DNA from: Symsagittifera roscoffensis
Taxonomy: Eukaryota; Xenacoelomorpha; Acoela; Convolutidae
Length of the DNA stretch: 41,508 bases
Direction: 5' to 3'
NCBI RefSeq assembly: GCF_963678635.1
Contig: NW_026971578.1
Coordinates: forward strand, 10,001-51,508
In this document: positions 23,601-34,169 of the stretch, one piece after another
Layout: each line of letters opens with the position of its first letter
Numbering within the stretch: position 1 is the stretch's first letter
Notes under the pieces: generated by a model
What the model saw: only the letters and a program-made list of their open reading frames with translations
The model's database searches: none
What the model was told of the DNA's origin: nothing
Made by a program: the position numbers and the translations under genes

Positions 23601-25922
23601 GGCGGCTATGTTCTAAAATTCAATTCAAACTAGCTTGCTAAAAAGGAAAAAAGTTAGGCTCTCTTATGTTTAAAATCATAAGCCTTGCGAAAGAACGGGA
23701 GCAACTTCTAGAGGCACATCACAATCTTAGTTTTCAGATAACAAAAAATTTAATTTTTGATCTGATTCTTTTAAATAACCAGGTGGGCTAGCTAATTTAG
23801 TCTCGTCTAATTTTTTATGTTATTACTCCCTATGAAAACGCTCTGTTGGTGACACTTTTTGCTTTAATGCATAAATTTGGCATATCTAGCTGCTTTATTG
23901 CTGGCGGCTAGTGTTAGTATCAACTCAAGCGATCATGACGCAGATGCGAGTTTGTTGGTTCCTATTATTTATTTCCTTAGAGGTTTGATTCCGGCTCAGA
24001 TTAAAATGATGTTTTTATTTTTATACCTGTTTTTCCTCATTTCCATTTTGAACGCTTTCTAAGCCCATTTTTACCGTTTTTTGCTGAAGTTTGCGGAATA
24101 AAGTAACGTTTTTGTAAATTTAAGATGCACTAATCAAACAGAAGTTTTAGAGCAAAAAAAAGTAGGTGGTTTATTTTTCAATCTGAAATTCGAGAATTAA
24201 TAATTCAGTATTCGAAAATGTTCAAATGTTTTTATTTGTTTTGTGTTTTTTCTTTTATTGGCTGAGTGCTTTGTACTCAGGCCCTCGGCAGGTTCTGAGA
24301 AGACTAAATTACTTTGATTACCTCACATATGTGAGTTTTTCTGATATTAAAAAATGCTCTCACTCTATAAAAAAAGTTTTTTTATATAAATTTTGACATT
24401 TTCCCCCTCCAGTGATGTAACTTGGCGGCTTCACATTTGTTTCACATTAAAACTTACTTTAATTTAAAAATTCCAACTTAAACAACATCAAGTCAAAAAT
24501 CAGTCAAATTTTGTAGTCAAAAACAGAAACAAAAAAAAACACCAGAGAATTTGAAAAATGACTGTTTTTCTTTAAATCAGGCTTGTCAAAAACATTCCAT
24601 CTTGAAAAATTTTGAAAGTGAAATAACTTTGTATTGATAATTTTTTTTTTATCAGCCTTGCTATTTGAGAAAGACAAACTTTTTGTTTCTGTTTTTTACC
24701 CTCTCTACTTTTTCGTTACTATTTTGTTTCATTTGGCTTTTGTACAACTATGTTTGAATTTTTTCTATCTGCTGTTAGAATTTTTTAAAGTTTTTTTATT
24801 GATTGCGTAAAATATAGTACTCAAATAAAACTGAATAGTTTCGATTAATTTCAAATAACTTGTTTTAAATCGAAATCAAAAGCTTTCAAAAACACAAATA
24901 CAACTTTTAACAATTGAGCAGGTTACTATTTCTAAAAGTAAAGGTTTTCTAAAGGCTTTTTTTAGTAACAACAAAGCATTTTGGATGACCATATAGACAT
25001 CTAAACTAGATAAGAGAAGTATTTCTTCACAATCTGTTCACAAAGTTCCAAATTTTAATTGAACATAACACGTTTTCTTCAATTAATATTTTTGACAACG
25101 TTCCGAAGACCTGACGCAAACATTGTTGATACTTTGATTAGATCATAACATTCTCAACTCAAACAGTGAGAGCAACTACAGCTGCGAGTGAAACTTTAAT
25201 GAAGTACCTGATACAATGTTCCAGATTATTCTATAAGAAACTGTTGTGGTTTATATAGATGTTGTCTTTTCAGATTGCTTTTGTTATTTTTTTTAATTGA
25301 AGGGTACACTAGATCCAATTTCCAGGCAGCTTCAAAACAAACACGGAAATGCAATCAAAGTTTGTAAGTACTAGCTGAGAAAAAAAGTATCAGGAACTAA
25401 CAAAATTAAAGCATTGAAAATCCTAATTCTAAAATCGTGGTTCACTACGCAAAACAGAACGCTGGATATCTAACACTGAAAAACGCTAGGTACTTTTCAC
25501 AATAGTTTTTTTTGGAACAAAAACAGCAATATATATTTTTTCATATTTGACTTTTATCCTTCTCGAAAGTTCTAAAAAAAGCTGGATTTGTGCAAGAAAT
25601 ATTCAATCTACAAAAGGTTGCAAGATTGACTTCACTTTTTTGTTTTTTTTTTTGCAAAAACTAGTGAAAAATTACAGAAAGTTGGTTCTTTTTGTGAACA
25701 ATTAGGTCGCGAACTTTTTCAGAAGTTGCAACAAAACCAAGAAAGTTTCAATTCTTGAACGATTTCGGGCTTCCAAACAAAACAATTTTTCTTTGGAACT
25801 GATATCTTTTTTGTTTTTGTTATGATGATTTTCTTAAAAAATCAATATGATTTTTATTTTATATTAAGCTTTAAAACAACGCCAAATTTTATATATATAT
25901 TTATTTTTATTTTTTTTAAGTG
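17622..25922. other. 8.3 kb AT-rich DNA, no gene seen
   Basis: All frames are short (under 100 codons) and lie in T-rich sequence. The longest (19138-19422 on -, 19333-19629 on +, 20364-20582 on +, 23152-23418 on +) show no motif. There are splice-acceptor-like tracts, for example T-rich sequence ending in TTTTTTCAG near 19740 and T-rich sequence ending in TTTTAAG just before 25921. Part of this may be intronic or simple intergenic DNA. A small hairpin (CTGGATATC...GATATCCAG, about 21728-21762) is the only other structure noted. Confidence 0.4.
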
Positions 25923-28500
25923 ATGGAGCTCAGCTGCAGTCCCTTTCCGAAAAGCTACACGAAGAAACAGAAGTTGAACGATCATTTGCTGCAAAACCAC
26001 CAGATGAACGCGAGGAAATGAAAAATTGCCGAGTACAATTGTGGATCTTGTTCTAATACTTCCACAGAATGTAAGAATGAGCTAAGTCACTTGCGATGGA
26101 ATGATCAATCAACCAAGCCCGTTAAATGTCTTTACTGCCATACTGTTTTTGCTGAAACGAAACATTTGCAGTCACATATATCGAGTTATGACGACATTCG
26201 CGGTAATTCTAAGAAAAGTTCGTCGTTCCAAATTCAATTCACAACTGAGCATCATGCAGCAAAAAATGTTTTTCCATTCCTATAGAGTAAAGATTAGCGA
26301 GCAACTTGATTTGATTTGACTTATATGTTATTGAACAAGTCTAACATTCAACTATTTGGGAAAGAAATATTCAAAGAGTTTGTACCTATCAGAGTGCAAT
26401 TTTCTAGCTTCGTCCACCTAATCAAACCAATCGAGTAGAAAAAAGTATTTTGACATGTCAGCAGCTTAGCAAAGCCATTTCTTTCTTTTCTTGACGACGA
26501 TGATTTCTACGCGATGATTGATTCTTTCTGCAGCACTGAAATTGTTTTTATAATCGAGTCTTTGAGTCATCTTGATGATAATTTAAATCTCTATAAACGC
26601 ATAAAAGGTAGCATCTAAGTCGCAACACCTGCTTTGTTTATAAACAAAAATTTCCTCCTGAACATTAAAAGTCAAGTCGAAAAGTGTTTTGCTCACCAAG
26701 TTCAAGTCACAATAAAAACAATCCGGCATTATATCCAGAGCAGTTGAAATATCAGCAAGTAAACAAATTCAATTTCCGATGTCGTTTTCCGACGTTCCGA
26801 GATTTGAGTCGGTAAACAGATTTGGAATAAAGTCTTCGGAGTTGAAAACAAAAGCTTGATACCAATATATTTCGAAAACAAAGCGCAAGAGAATCAACCT
26901 TCTTCTTTTATACGATGGCATCCGTTTTCCTTATTGCTTGATCAGCAACTTCAATGCTTCTTCGGCGCGACAAAATGTTAACTCTACCTATAGAACGAAA
27001 TTTTGTGAGCGATGTCTGCATAGATTCTCTTACAAAAAACTTCTGCATGAACATCTAAGCTTGTGCGGAGAACACGAGGATATAGCCAATCAAAACTCAC
27101 AAAAAAAACACAAAAGTAAGATTCCAACATTGGTGTAAACTTAAAATGCACGTACGCGATATACGCGGATACTGAAACTCTTTGCACAAAAGTTCACACT
27201 TGCATGCCAAGCTCTGAGAAAAGAGGAACAGCAATCATTGAAAACCAAGTTCCCTCACTCTTTAAACGACCAAGAGCCCGAAAACTTGATGTCAAATTCT
27301 TGTAACTGTGTGATTTGCCAAGAAAGCCTTCTGACGGATAAAGTCATTCATCATGATCATTCATCAGGAAAAATACTTGGTGTCGCTCATAATTCCTGTA
27401 ACCTGAAACTTCGAGTGTAGTCATTCACATCTGTCTTTTTTTCATAATTTGAGTAAATATGATTCTCATCATTTGATCAGATACCTGAATTTGAAGCCTA
27501 AAGAAAAATTTACTATTGTTCCATGCACTGACGACAACTATGTTTCTTTTAGCCTTCATGTTCCTGTTGGAGAATACAAAACCAAAACTGGTGAAACAAA
27601 TAATTAAATTTGAAGAAATGAGGTTCCATATAGCAAAAGTGTGTGTTGCTTAAGTTTAAAAATTATGAAACCATCAATCGAAATGAATACTAAAATTCGT
27701 CAGCGACCAAATTTATCTGATTTTGCCGAAAACTTATTCAAGCTTCTCAATAATGATTGTTTCGGAAAAACCATAGAAATTTTAAGAAGAACAAAAAATT
27801 TAATCATTGTTACCAACACAGAGCAAGCTAAGCATTTTTGTAAGAAGTTCAATTTTAAAAGATTCAAAATTTTCAAAGAAGATTTAGTGGGCGTTACAAG
27901 GATCAAGAAAAAAATCAAATGGAACAATCCAACGTATCTTGGTGCAGCTATCTTGGATATCTCTAAGCTAAATCTTAAAAGTTTCACTAGGAAAACATGG
28001 TATCGAAGTATGGTACGAGAGCACGGGTTTTTGTAAAGACACCGATTCGTTGTTCTACGAAGTGCAAACATCAGATTTATACAGAGATTTAGTTGGATTC
28101 AAAAACAAACTGGATCTCAGCGACTTTTTCCGAATCACTTCCTATTTTCCATTGATAACAAGAGAATTCCTCTGAAGTTATCTGATGAGCTAAATGGTAG
28201 TATAATATCGGAAGCTGCGTTTCTGAAGCCTAAAGCATACTCAATATCCTATATTGACTCTGAAAATACATCAGCAAACGCAGTGCAAAGGGGTGAACTA
28301 CGCAGTAAAAAAATCACTCCATCACGTTCTTTCAAATCAGTTCTAATGATAGAAACAAAGTCAGAAAACCAATGAGACTACTTTCGAGTGGGAAGCATAT
28401 GATCTCAGTTAGCGATGTGAACGAAGTTGCACTATCTCCATTTGATAATGAAAGGTATTATGAAAACGATGGATAAACCCACTGGCATTTGGTCATTACA
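25923..28500 (+). pseudogene. polB: Protein-primed family-B DNA polymerase relic (Polinton/adinto/bidnavirus type)
   Basis: The enzyme would replicate a linear viral or transposon DNA from a protein primer. From ATG 25923 the frame encodes a finger-like KSYTKKQKLNDHLLQNH, then after TGA 26019-26021 two more Cys/His fingers (YNCGSCSN...ELSHLRW and VKCLYCHTVF...HLQSHI). Later come LLLLYDGIRFPYCLISN with FCERCLHRFSYKKLLHEHL (about 26900-27060), a Cys/His cluster CNCVICQESL...HHDHSSGK...AHNSCNL (about 27298-27410), exonuclease motif FFHNLSKYDSHHLIRY (about 27439-27486), motif B region FKLLNNDCFGKT (about 27737-27774) and motif C DTDSLFYEV (28038-28064). The C-terminal part reads LSDELNGSIISEAAF and ends near LSPFDNERY. 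Segments lie in three frames. About 250-300 residues including motif A are absent between the exonuclease and motif B regions. No integrase, ATPase or capsid gene is beside it. Confidence 0.75.
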
Positions 28501-28872
28501 AATTTGGTTTTAAACGGAGTCACCGTAATCCTTAATTTTCTTATGATGAACAAAGTGACTCAGATTGGATTTTCAGCCAGCGTCCGTTTCTATGACAGTA
28601 GTCTCCACTATGTCCGATATAAGTTTTGTCTTCTTGATCCTGGATTATGGCACACTACAGCAGTCGCTAGTGATGATGATGATATTTTAGTCTGGGATGC
28701 ACCAGTGATAGATAGAACCTACGTAGAATCACCGTTCGTTCTCTCTGAGGCTGTAGAAGCAATGATCATCTTGCAGTCAAGCGCTCAGGCTTTATCAATC
28801 AATAGGAAACTTCTAATGCCGAAAAAACAGAAACTAGATGGCCGCTTCGGGCCTCTCTTGTCATCGAACTAA
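28489..28872 (+). other. Unknown 127-codon frame after PolB
   Basis: This frame is in the same register as the last PolB piece, from which it is separated by a TAA near 28471, and it opens with TTG rather than ATG. It encodes ASDDDDILVWDAPVIDRTYV and otherwise mixed sequence, with no family I recognise. It may be a C-terminal extension of the polymerase relic, part of the next gene of the same element, or chance. Confidence 0.3.
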
Positions 28873-30215
28873 TACAAAAAAGTTGTAACATTCATCTACT
28901 GCAGTCACACACGAGGCTTAAGAAAAATAGGCCCTATAACCATTGGCTCAAGAGTCAGGGACACTATCTCTTGTGTTTTTCCACCTCAAATCAGTCGGAG
29001 CCAATTCGGTTCGCTTGTGACATGAGACTACGACCCGTTACAGCTTAAAGGCTTCTACCAAAATATCCCCCCCCCCACTCTAGAAATAATAACGTCCCCA
29101 TACTTAGGTCTCTAGATACCCAGAATACATGAACGCTGTTAAAAACCGGGTCGGAACAATCCGTTAAGTTACTTTTTATTAGACAGAGGAACTTTGATCA
29201 ATTTCAGATGGATCAACCTAAAACTCGCCTTACCTCAACATAACAATCATAAAACACACTCTAGAAAATTAAATTAAGTACTCACATCGTAGCACAATCA
29301 AGAAAGGGAAGTACTTCAGTCGGTAATTAACTCGAGAATTAAATAATGTAACTAAATGAGTTTTAATGTTTCAATGACAAGGACAAGTTTTAACTCTAGA
29401 ATGTAGTTTCTCGTGAACCATTGGGAAACTCAAGTTGTCCACCTTTCCACCGAAGGTTCACTCTAGTTCAGTTCAAATAATAATCCAATCGAGTGAAGAC
29501 AATCCAGTTCTCGAGAATACGCTTGTCTCTGTTTCAGATGGGACAGCTCTACTCTCGTTCTATTGTGACAGAAATTGCGAATAGCAATTTCCCACTGTTT
29601 TATCTAGCAACTTTCCCGCGATTGTTACTCCATTGTTCTGAATTTTCTTTTTCGGTTTTCAGTTATCGCGAGAAAATCGTGCATGACAGGCTCCATTCCA
29701 ATTTTTGAAAAATTAAATTTCACTACAAAATTAAGTGCTCTTGCTTTTCTCAAGGTCAAACTTCCAAATATGACCTACTGGCACATATTCCCCGGACTCA
29801 AGATCGAAGTCCTCATCGCGTGCTGTCGTCTGCCAGTGAGTCCCAGAAAACCGAGTGTTCTTCAAGGTACAGTGCCAGTGGTCATTTACAGAAGTTTGCA
29901 GCAGACTTAAGCTTATCTACACCCCCCCAAAATTCACAGCCATGTAAAATTTTCACACTATCGCTAAACAGCAATCAAAATCTGCACACACTTGCACCCT
30001 TGAAATCTCGCTTTTCAAGCCAATTATTTAAAATTTCTTTTGTCCCATTCAATTAGGAAATTGTCATGCAGCATTTTGATTTATATAATAGATATAGCAT
30101 ATTAATAACAATATCTGATTCGGTAAAATTTCTTTTCCGTGAAACCAGGTTTCACCCGGATCCACACTCAAGCCCCCTTCCCTCTCAAGACTCAAGATCC
30201 ATTCGAACCATCCGC
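28873..30215. other. Intergenic, no gene seen
   Basis: Short + strand frames at 29493-30056 have no motif. The stretch holds a run of 10 C at 29067-29076. Composition becomes clearly GC-richer to the right of about 30130, where the foreign A-B-C block begins. Confidence 0.35.
30139..30155. repeat. 17-bp palindrome at composition boundary
   Basis: GTGAAACC (30139-30146), A, GGTTTCAC (30148-30155) is a perfect inverted repeat. It stands about 60 bp past the stop of gene C, where AT-rich host-like DNA gives way to the GC-richer block. It could be a border structure of the inserted sequence or a 3' regulatory hairpin. Confidence 0.5.
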
Positions 30216-33200
30216 TCATCTCGCACTCTTCGCCTTGGAGGTGCCGCACCCTGTACTAGATACGGCAAACTGTCTCAACAGTTCTTCTTCATCATCGGAG
30301 CTAATCACGATCTCCTCCCATCCATTCTCTTTGCTCCTGCAACCTCTTTGCCTGGTTGGGTAGTGCCTTCACACTAGATTCCCGGTTCAAACAAAAGGAG
30401 TTGTTCAGGCTCAAGCTCACGTTCTTCGCCAGGTCCTCTTCTAGTATCGATTCCCTCGCTTTGGTATTGTCTCTAGACATTTTACCCACTCTCTTCCATC
30501 CTGTCGTGATCGCATTTCGATGGGTTAACAGGGGTCTTTTGAAAGCTTCCGGCCCAATCTCGGCCTGGAACTGTCGATACTCCTTTTGATGCTTTCTCGT
30601 GTGATCTTTCGTTGTCATGTACAACCAAGACGTCAGTGTCGCCCGAAACCATGGAAAGTACCTCAAACGGCTCCATACGTGTCTGACTTCCGTTGGTATG
30701 TCGAATACTTTGCACGCAGTCTCAAACAACTCGAGTCCCCTGCTGTAGTCTATCGCGTATATTGACTCAGCCGTTGGTGTCGTCGCTTCCCGATACTTCG
30801 TTATATTCTCTTCTATCCATCTCAGAGCCAACATCGTACTCACTACTAAGAGCGTCACCTTCTGCCGGTGATCCGGTAGTCCGATCGACCGAATTTCTTC
30901 CATATCCCACACCAGGCAAAGGTTCTTGTGATCTGGATACCACACCGTTTGTGCCAAACAGTGGCATGGGCATTCTCCATGAGTGATCTCAATGCTCCTG
31001 AGGTTACGCTCCCCCGAGGCTTCCAAGAGAGGCTCAAGCTCTATCATTTTCTCATGCATCGTGTCGTTCTCTTCCATGTTTGGAGCACCCCCCACAGGTT
31101 TTCCGATCACGTTTTGTCTCTCGTGATAGCTTGTGTTCTCATTATCCAACTTCAAAATTTCTTCTCCCCAGATTTCACTCGAGTCATCTCTCAACTCTTT
31201 CGGTACTGTCCCTCTGATTTTCCTCAACAGCTTATGCGAGTGATGCGATACCCGAGCCAACCTCACGCATTTGGGCACTGAGAAGGCCTTGTCCACCAGT
31301 ACTCTCTGGCTGGATGCTTCCACCATCGCCATGTGCAGTGGGTAGTGGCTTCCGCACAAATTGGCCATCATTGACCCTATCAGGGATTTTGCGTTCAATG
31401 GCAAACCATAAGCGTCGCTCATGGGAAACCCCATTTCCGCCTCGAGAACAACCTTCCAGCTCCTGATGTGTTTTTGAATCACCTGCAACACCCCAGGCCA
31501 TGATTCTACGCTCAACGCCGTCACTAAATGGTGTTCAGACTCTAGCCTCTCTAGTGACTGCAGACTACACATTCTCGAGAAGAAACCGAGAGCTGTCGCT
31601 ATATTCACCGTAGTTCTCGGGTAACACTCCGCAACTGTTTGCACTTCGCTTTTCTTCCTTTCCGTGATGTCTTCAAACCAAGTCACCAGGTCTTCTTTTT
31701 GAAAGGACAGTATCCTGACACATGACCCTCCATCGCAGGTGTGCTCTCCGTTCCCACACGTCGAATCCAAACAGCTACCCGGCTCCTTCTTCTTTGCTGA
31801 CCCGAGCTTGTTCGTCTTTTCGCCTGACTCCTGCATCTGAGGTGAGATTAGTTTGTGCAACACACTCAACTTTGCCAAATCTTCATCCTCCGTTGGTGCT
31901 AGCCTCAATCGCTCTGTGGTTTCCTCGATCAGACTCGCGTGGGGATGTGGGCACCAGGAGGGTCTTAGTAACTTCCATACCACTCCCAAGTTCGTGATTA
32001 ACAAGCCATTTCCATCGCCCATGTTCACTTCAACTCTCTTGTTCGAGCGCGGTATGCTCACCACCTCTGGTGTTTTCTCAAGAATCAGGCCCAGGCTCGG
32101 CCCCTTTTTCTCCACCGCGTCTATTTCCACTATTCTTTCTGTCCAAAACTTCAGTAGCTCCGCAACCTCGTGGTTCCTGTGAGCGCCTCCAGTTTCTGAG
32201 TCTAAGAAGGGGTTGTAGGCTATTCCCATCACTCCCGACACGTATTGGTATTCCCCCTTCTCGCTGAGTCTCGAGTACTGTTCTGACGAGGCCAGGTTAC
32301 GGTGAACATCATGTTCTTCTTCGAACTTCTTATTATGAAACCTCTGTACCTCGTCTATCTTTCTGTGGTTCTCTAGGGATAGTCTGGATCCATCTTCCTT
32401 TTCTATTTCGTGTTCTCTGATACACGTTCAAGATGATCGTTGAGACTCTTTTTTCCATGGTTTTACTTCCGCTTGCTCTCTGGTGGCACACCAAGATGGT
32501 GCTATCAGACATCATTGACATTATCCATCTCAAGAAACATGTGGCATCCTTCCTCCTAGCCAGGCTCAAGCCTGAAATATCCCTGGCCACGTGTTGCATC
32601 AGTGCTTGATACACATCTAGCTTCTTGCTTCCCAACTTCAGCCTGTCATACGAGGTCAATGTCTCCAACTCTATTCCCACCAGCCTCTAGGTGAACTTCA
32701 ATTGTTCTGCGTTTCTAACGAAGGGATTAGCCATCAATTGCGGTGCTGATGAGGGTGTCCTCATTCCCTCTTCAAAATGATCCTTCAACAAGTTCTGCCA
32801 GGACCTCTTCAGCTGATTCGCCATTTCTATCTTGTTAACCTCAGCCTTTTGCTGGGTGGCCCAATTGCGTCGCTTGCGAGCTACTCCACTTTCCAACTTC
32901 TTCAAGCAGTCCTCCATTTCCTTCAATGTCTCGAGGGCCACCCACCATGTCCGGCAGGTGTTCCTCGTCTTGTTCCTCTCCAGTGGATCACTCGTCACTT
33001 GCTTCCCCGTGGCCTGGTGTGCCTTCGAGACCCATTCTTTGCCGACATCCACTTCCCATGTCTGTCCGCTCGTTAAACCTCTCTTCACGTTTATCTTCTG
33101 GGGCTTGAAGTCTTCCTCCGATGTCGAACTGATGGAAGCCTCTATTTCCCTCTCTACTTCGAGTGGTCTTCTGAGCTCCGTGCTGCTCTTGTATGCCGCG

Positions 33201-33440
33201 GTCTTGCATCGAGCCAAAACCATGGGCGCCGTCTCTCTCAAGTTTCTTTCCGAAACAGCATCCACTGAAGGACTACCCAATCCCTCTACTTCTCTCTTCC
33301 TCTTGCGAGTCTTAACATCTCTGCTTGAGGGTGTTGTGGCTATCATCACTGATTCGACCTCTCTGTCTACTCCAACCCTTCCAACTCTTGCCTCCCCCTG
33401 CTCGAGCCTTAAGGATATTAGTACTTTAAATCATATTACT
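30216..33440 (-). pseudogene. Gene C: long unrecognised protein, broken
   Basis: Coding runs leftwards from an open frame limit at about 33440, with the first ATG at 33344-33346, to a TGA at 30216-30218: about 1040 codons. An in-frame TAG lies at about 32684, then a frameshift near 32430, and another near 30310 before a short acidic end (SSDDEEELLRQF). The longest intact piece is 30301-32241 (646 codons; it opens with GTG and is an internal start of convenience). The first 220 residues are basic and may be a separate small gene ending at the TAG; the rest would then be a second gene that has lost its start. A Cys/His cluster, CLDSTCGNGEHTCDGGSC, could bind metal. I see no polymerase GDN or GDD, no signal peptide, no membrane anchor and no integrase motif. 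Family unknown. Confidence 0.55.
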
Positions 33441-34169
33441 AGTCCCAACCTTATCCCCTTTTATATCATCAACTATTTTATCTACAATTTTTTGTTTCAG
33501 AGTAGAGCTGTCTTCACATTTTTCTTCTCTAGTCTTCGATCGTGAATTCCTCAGCACTATCAGCTTATTCAGCAGCTCTTTTCTCGCCTTCTCATCCAGG
33601 CCTGTTCCTATCAGAAGCGGTTCTCCAAACTTCACGACTGTGTCCCACAGTTCCTCCTTGAATTTGTCCAGCGTCGTCTCGCTGCCCACTTCTTGATTGA
33701 ATTCCTTCAAGAACTCCTGCCAAGCATCGTCTTTCAGAGACCCCAGGAACATGTCCCTGTTCCCTTCGAAAGTATTCTTTTCCCTTTCCTCCGAGCTCAA
33801 GAGTATCATCCCCATATTGGAGGTCTCGCTTGCCAATGGCAATTCTAGATTCTTCCGGGGGGACGGAGTCAGAGGTGGAGTGGCAGTATCTGCCCAATTC
33901 TCCTCGCTCAAGTCTTTCAACAGCTCTTGAGTGGTGAGCTCCTCCCCTGATGGTCCTGGTTCAGGGGTATTCCCCACTTCCATGTCCTCATCGGCTTCAC
34001 TGAGAGTTTCATCCATACTCTCTTCTTCTGACTCATTTCTCCTTCTCTCGAGAATTCTTTTGAACCGGTCCTCCACGGGTCCACTCCTCTTGTCTCCAGG
34101 CGTATCCACTGACAGTGGTGATGGTGTCGCCGGGTCCAATCTCTTGTATTCCGTCAGGGCTACGTGCAT
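33426..34169 (-). CDS. Gene B: small acidic Ser/Glu/Pro-rich protein
   Basis: An intact frame runs from ATG at 34167-34169 to TAA, 247 residues. The N-terminal half is highly acidic and Ser/Pro-rich (for example ESMDETLSEADEDMEVGN and PEPGPSGEEL), likely disordered. The C-terminal half has helical character (LKDDAWQEFLKEFNQEVGS) and ends with a Lys-rich stretch. Its ATG overlaps the stop of gene A by 10 bases, and gene C opens about 80 bases further on. A small acidic protein second after a large first gene is the position and character of a phosphoprotein cofactor in non-segmented negative-strand RNA viruses. That is an analogy of layout only; there is no sequence match I can name. The + strand frames at 33697-33930 and 33931-34296 are shadows. 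Confidence 0.6.
   Translation of the reverse strand: MHVALTEYKRLDPATPSPLSVDTPGDKRSGPVEDRFKRILERRRNESEEESMDETLSEADEDMEVGNTPEPGPSGEELTTQELLKDLSEENWADTATPPLTPSPRKNLELPLASETSNMGMILLSSEEREKNTFEGNRDMFLGSLKDDAWQEFLKEFNQEVGSETTLDKFKEELWDTVVKFGEPLLIGTGLDEKARKELLNKLIVLRNSRSKTREEKCEDSSTLKQKIVDKIVDDIKGDKVGTSNMI

Noticed and set aside
30301-32241. Gene C as an RNA-dependent RNA polymerase
   Set aside because: No GDN/GDD motif, no palm motif order and no capping-domain motif could be found; the word MGDGNG is not in a polymerase context.
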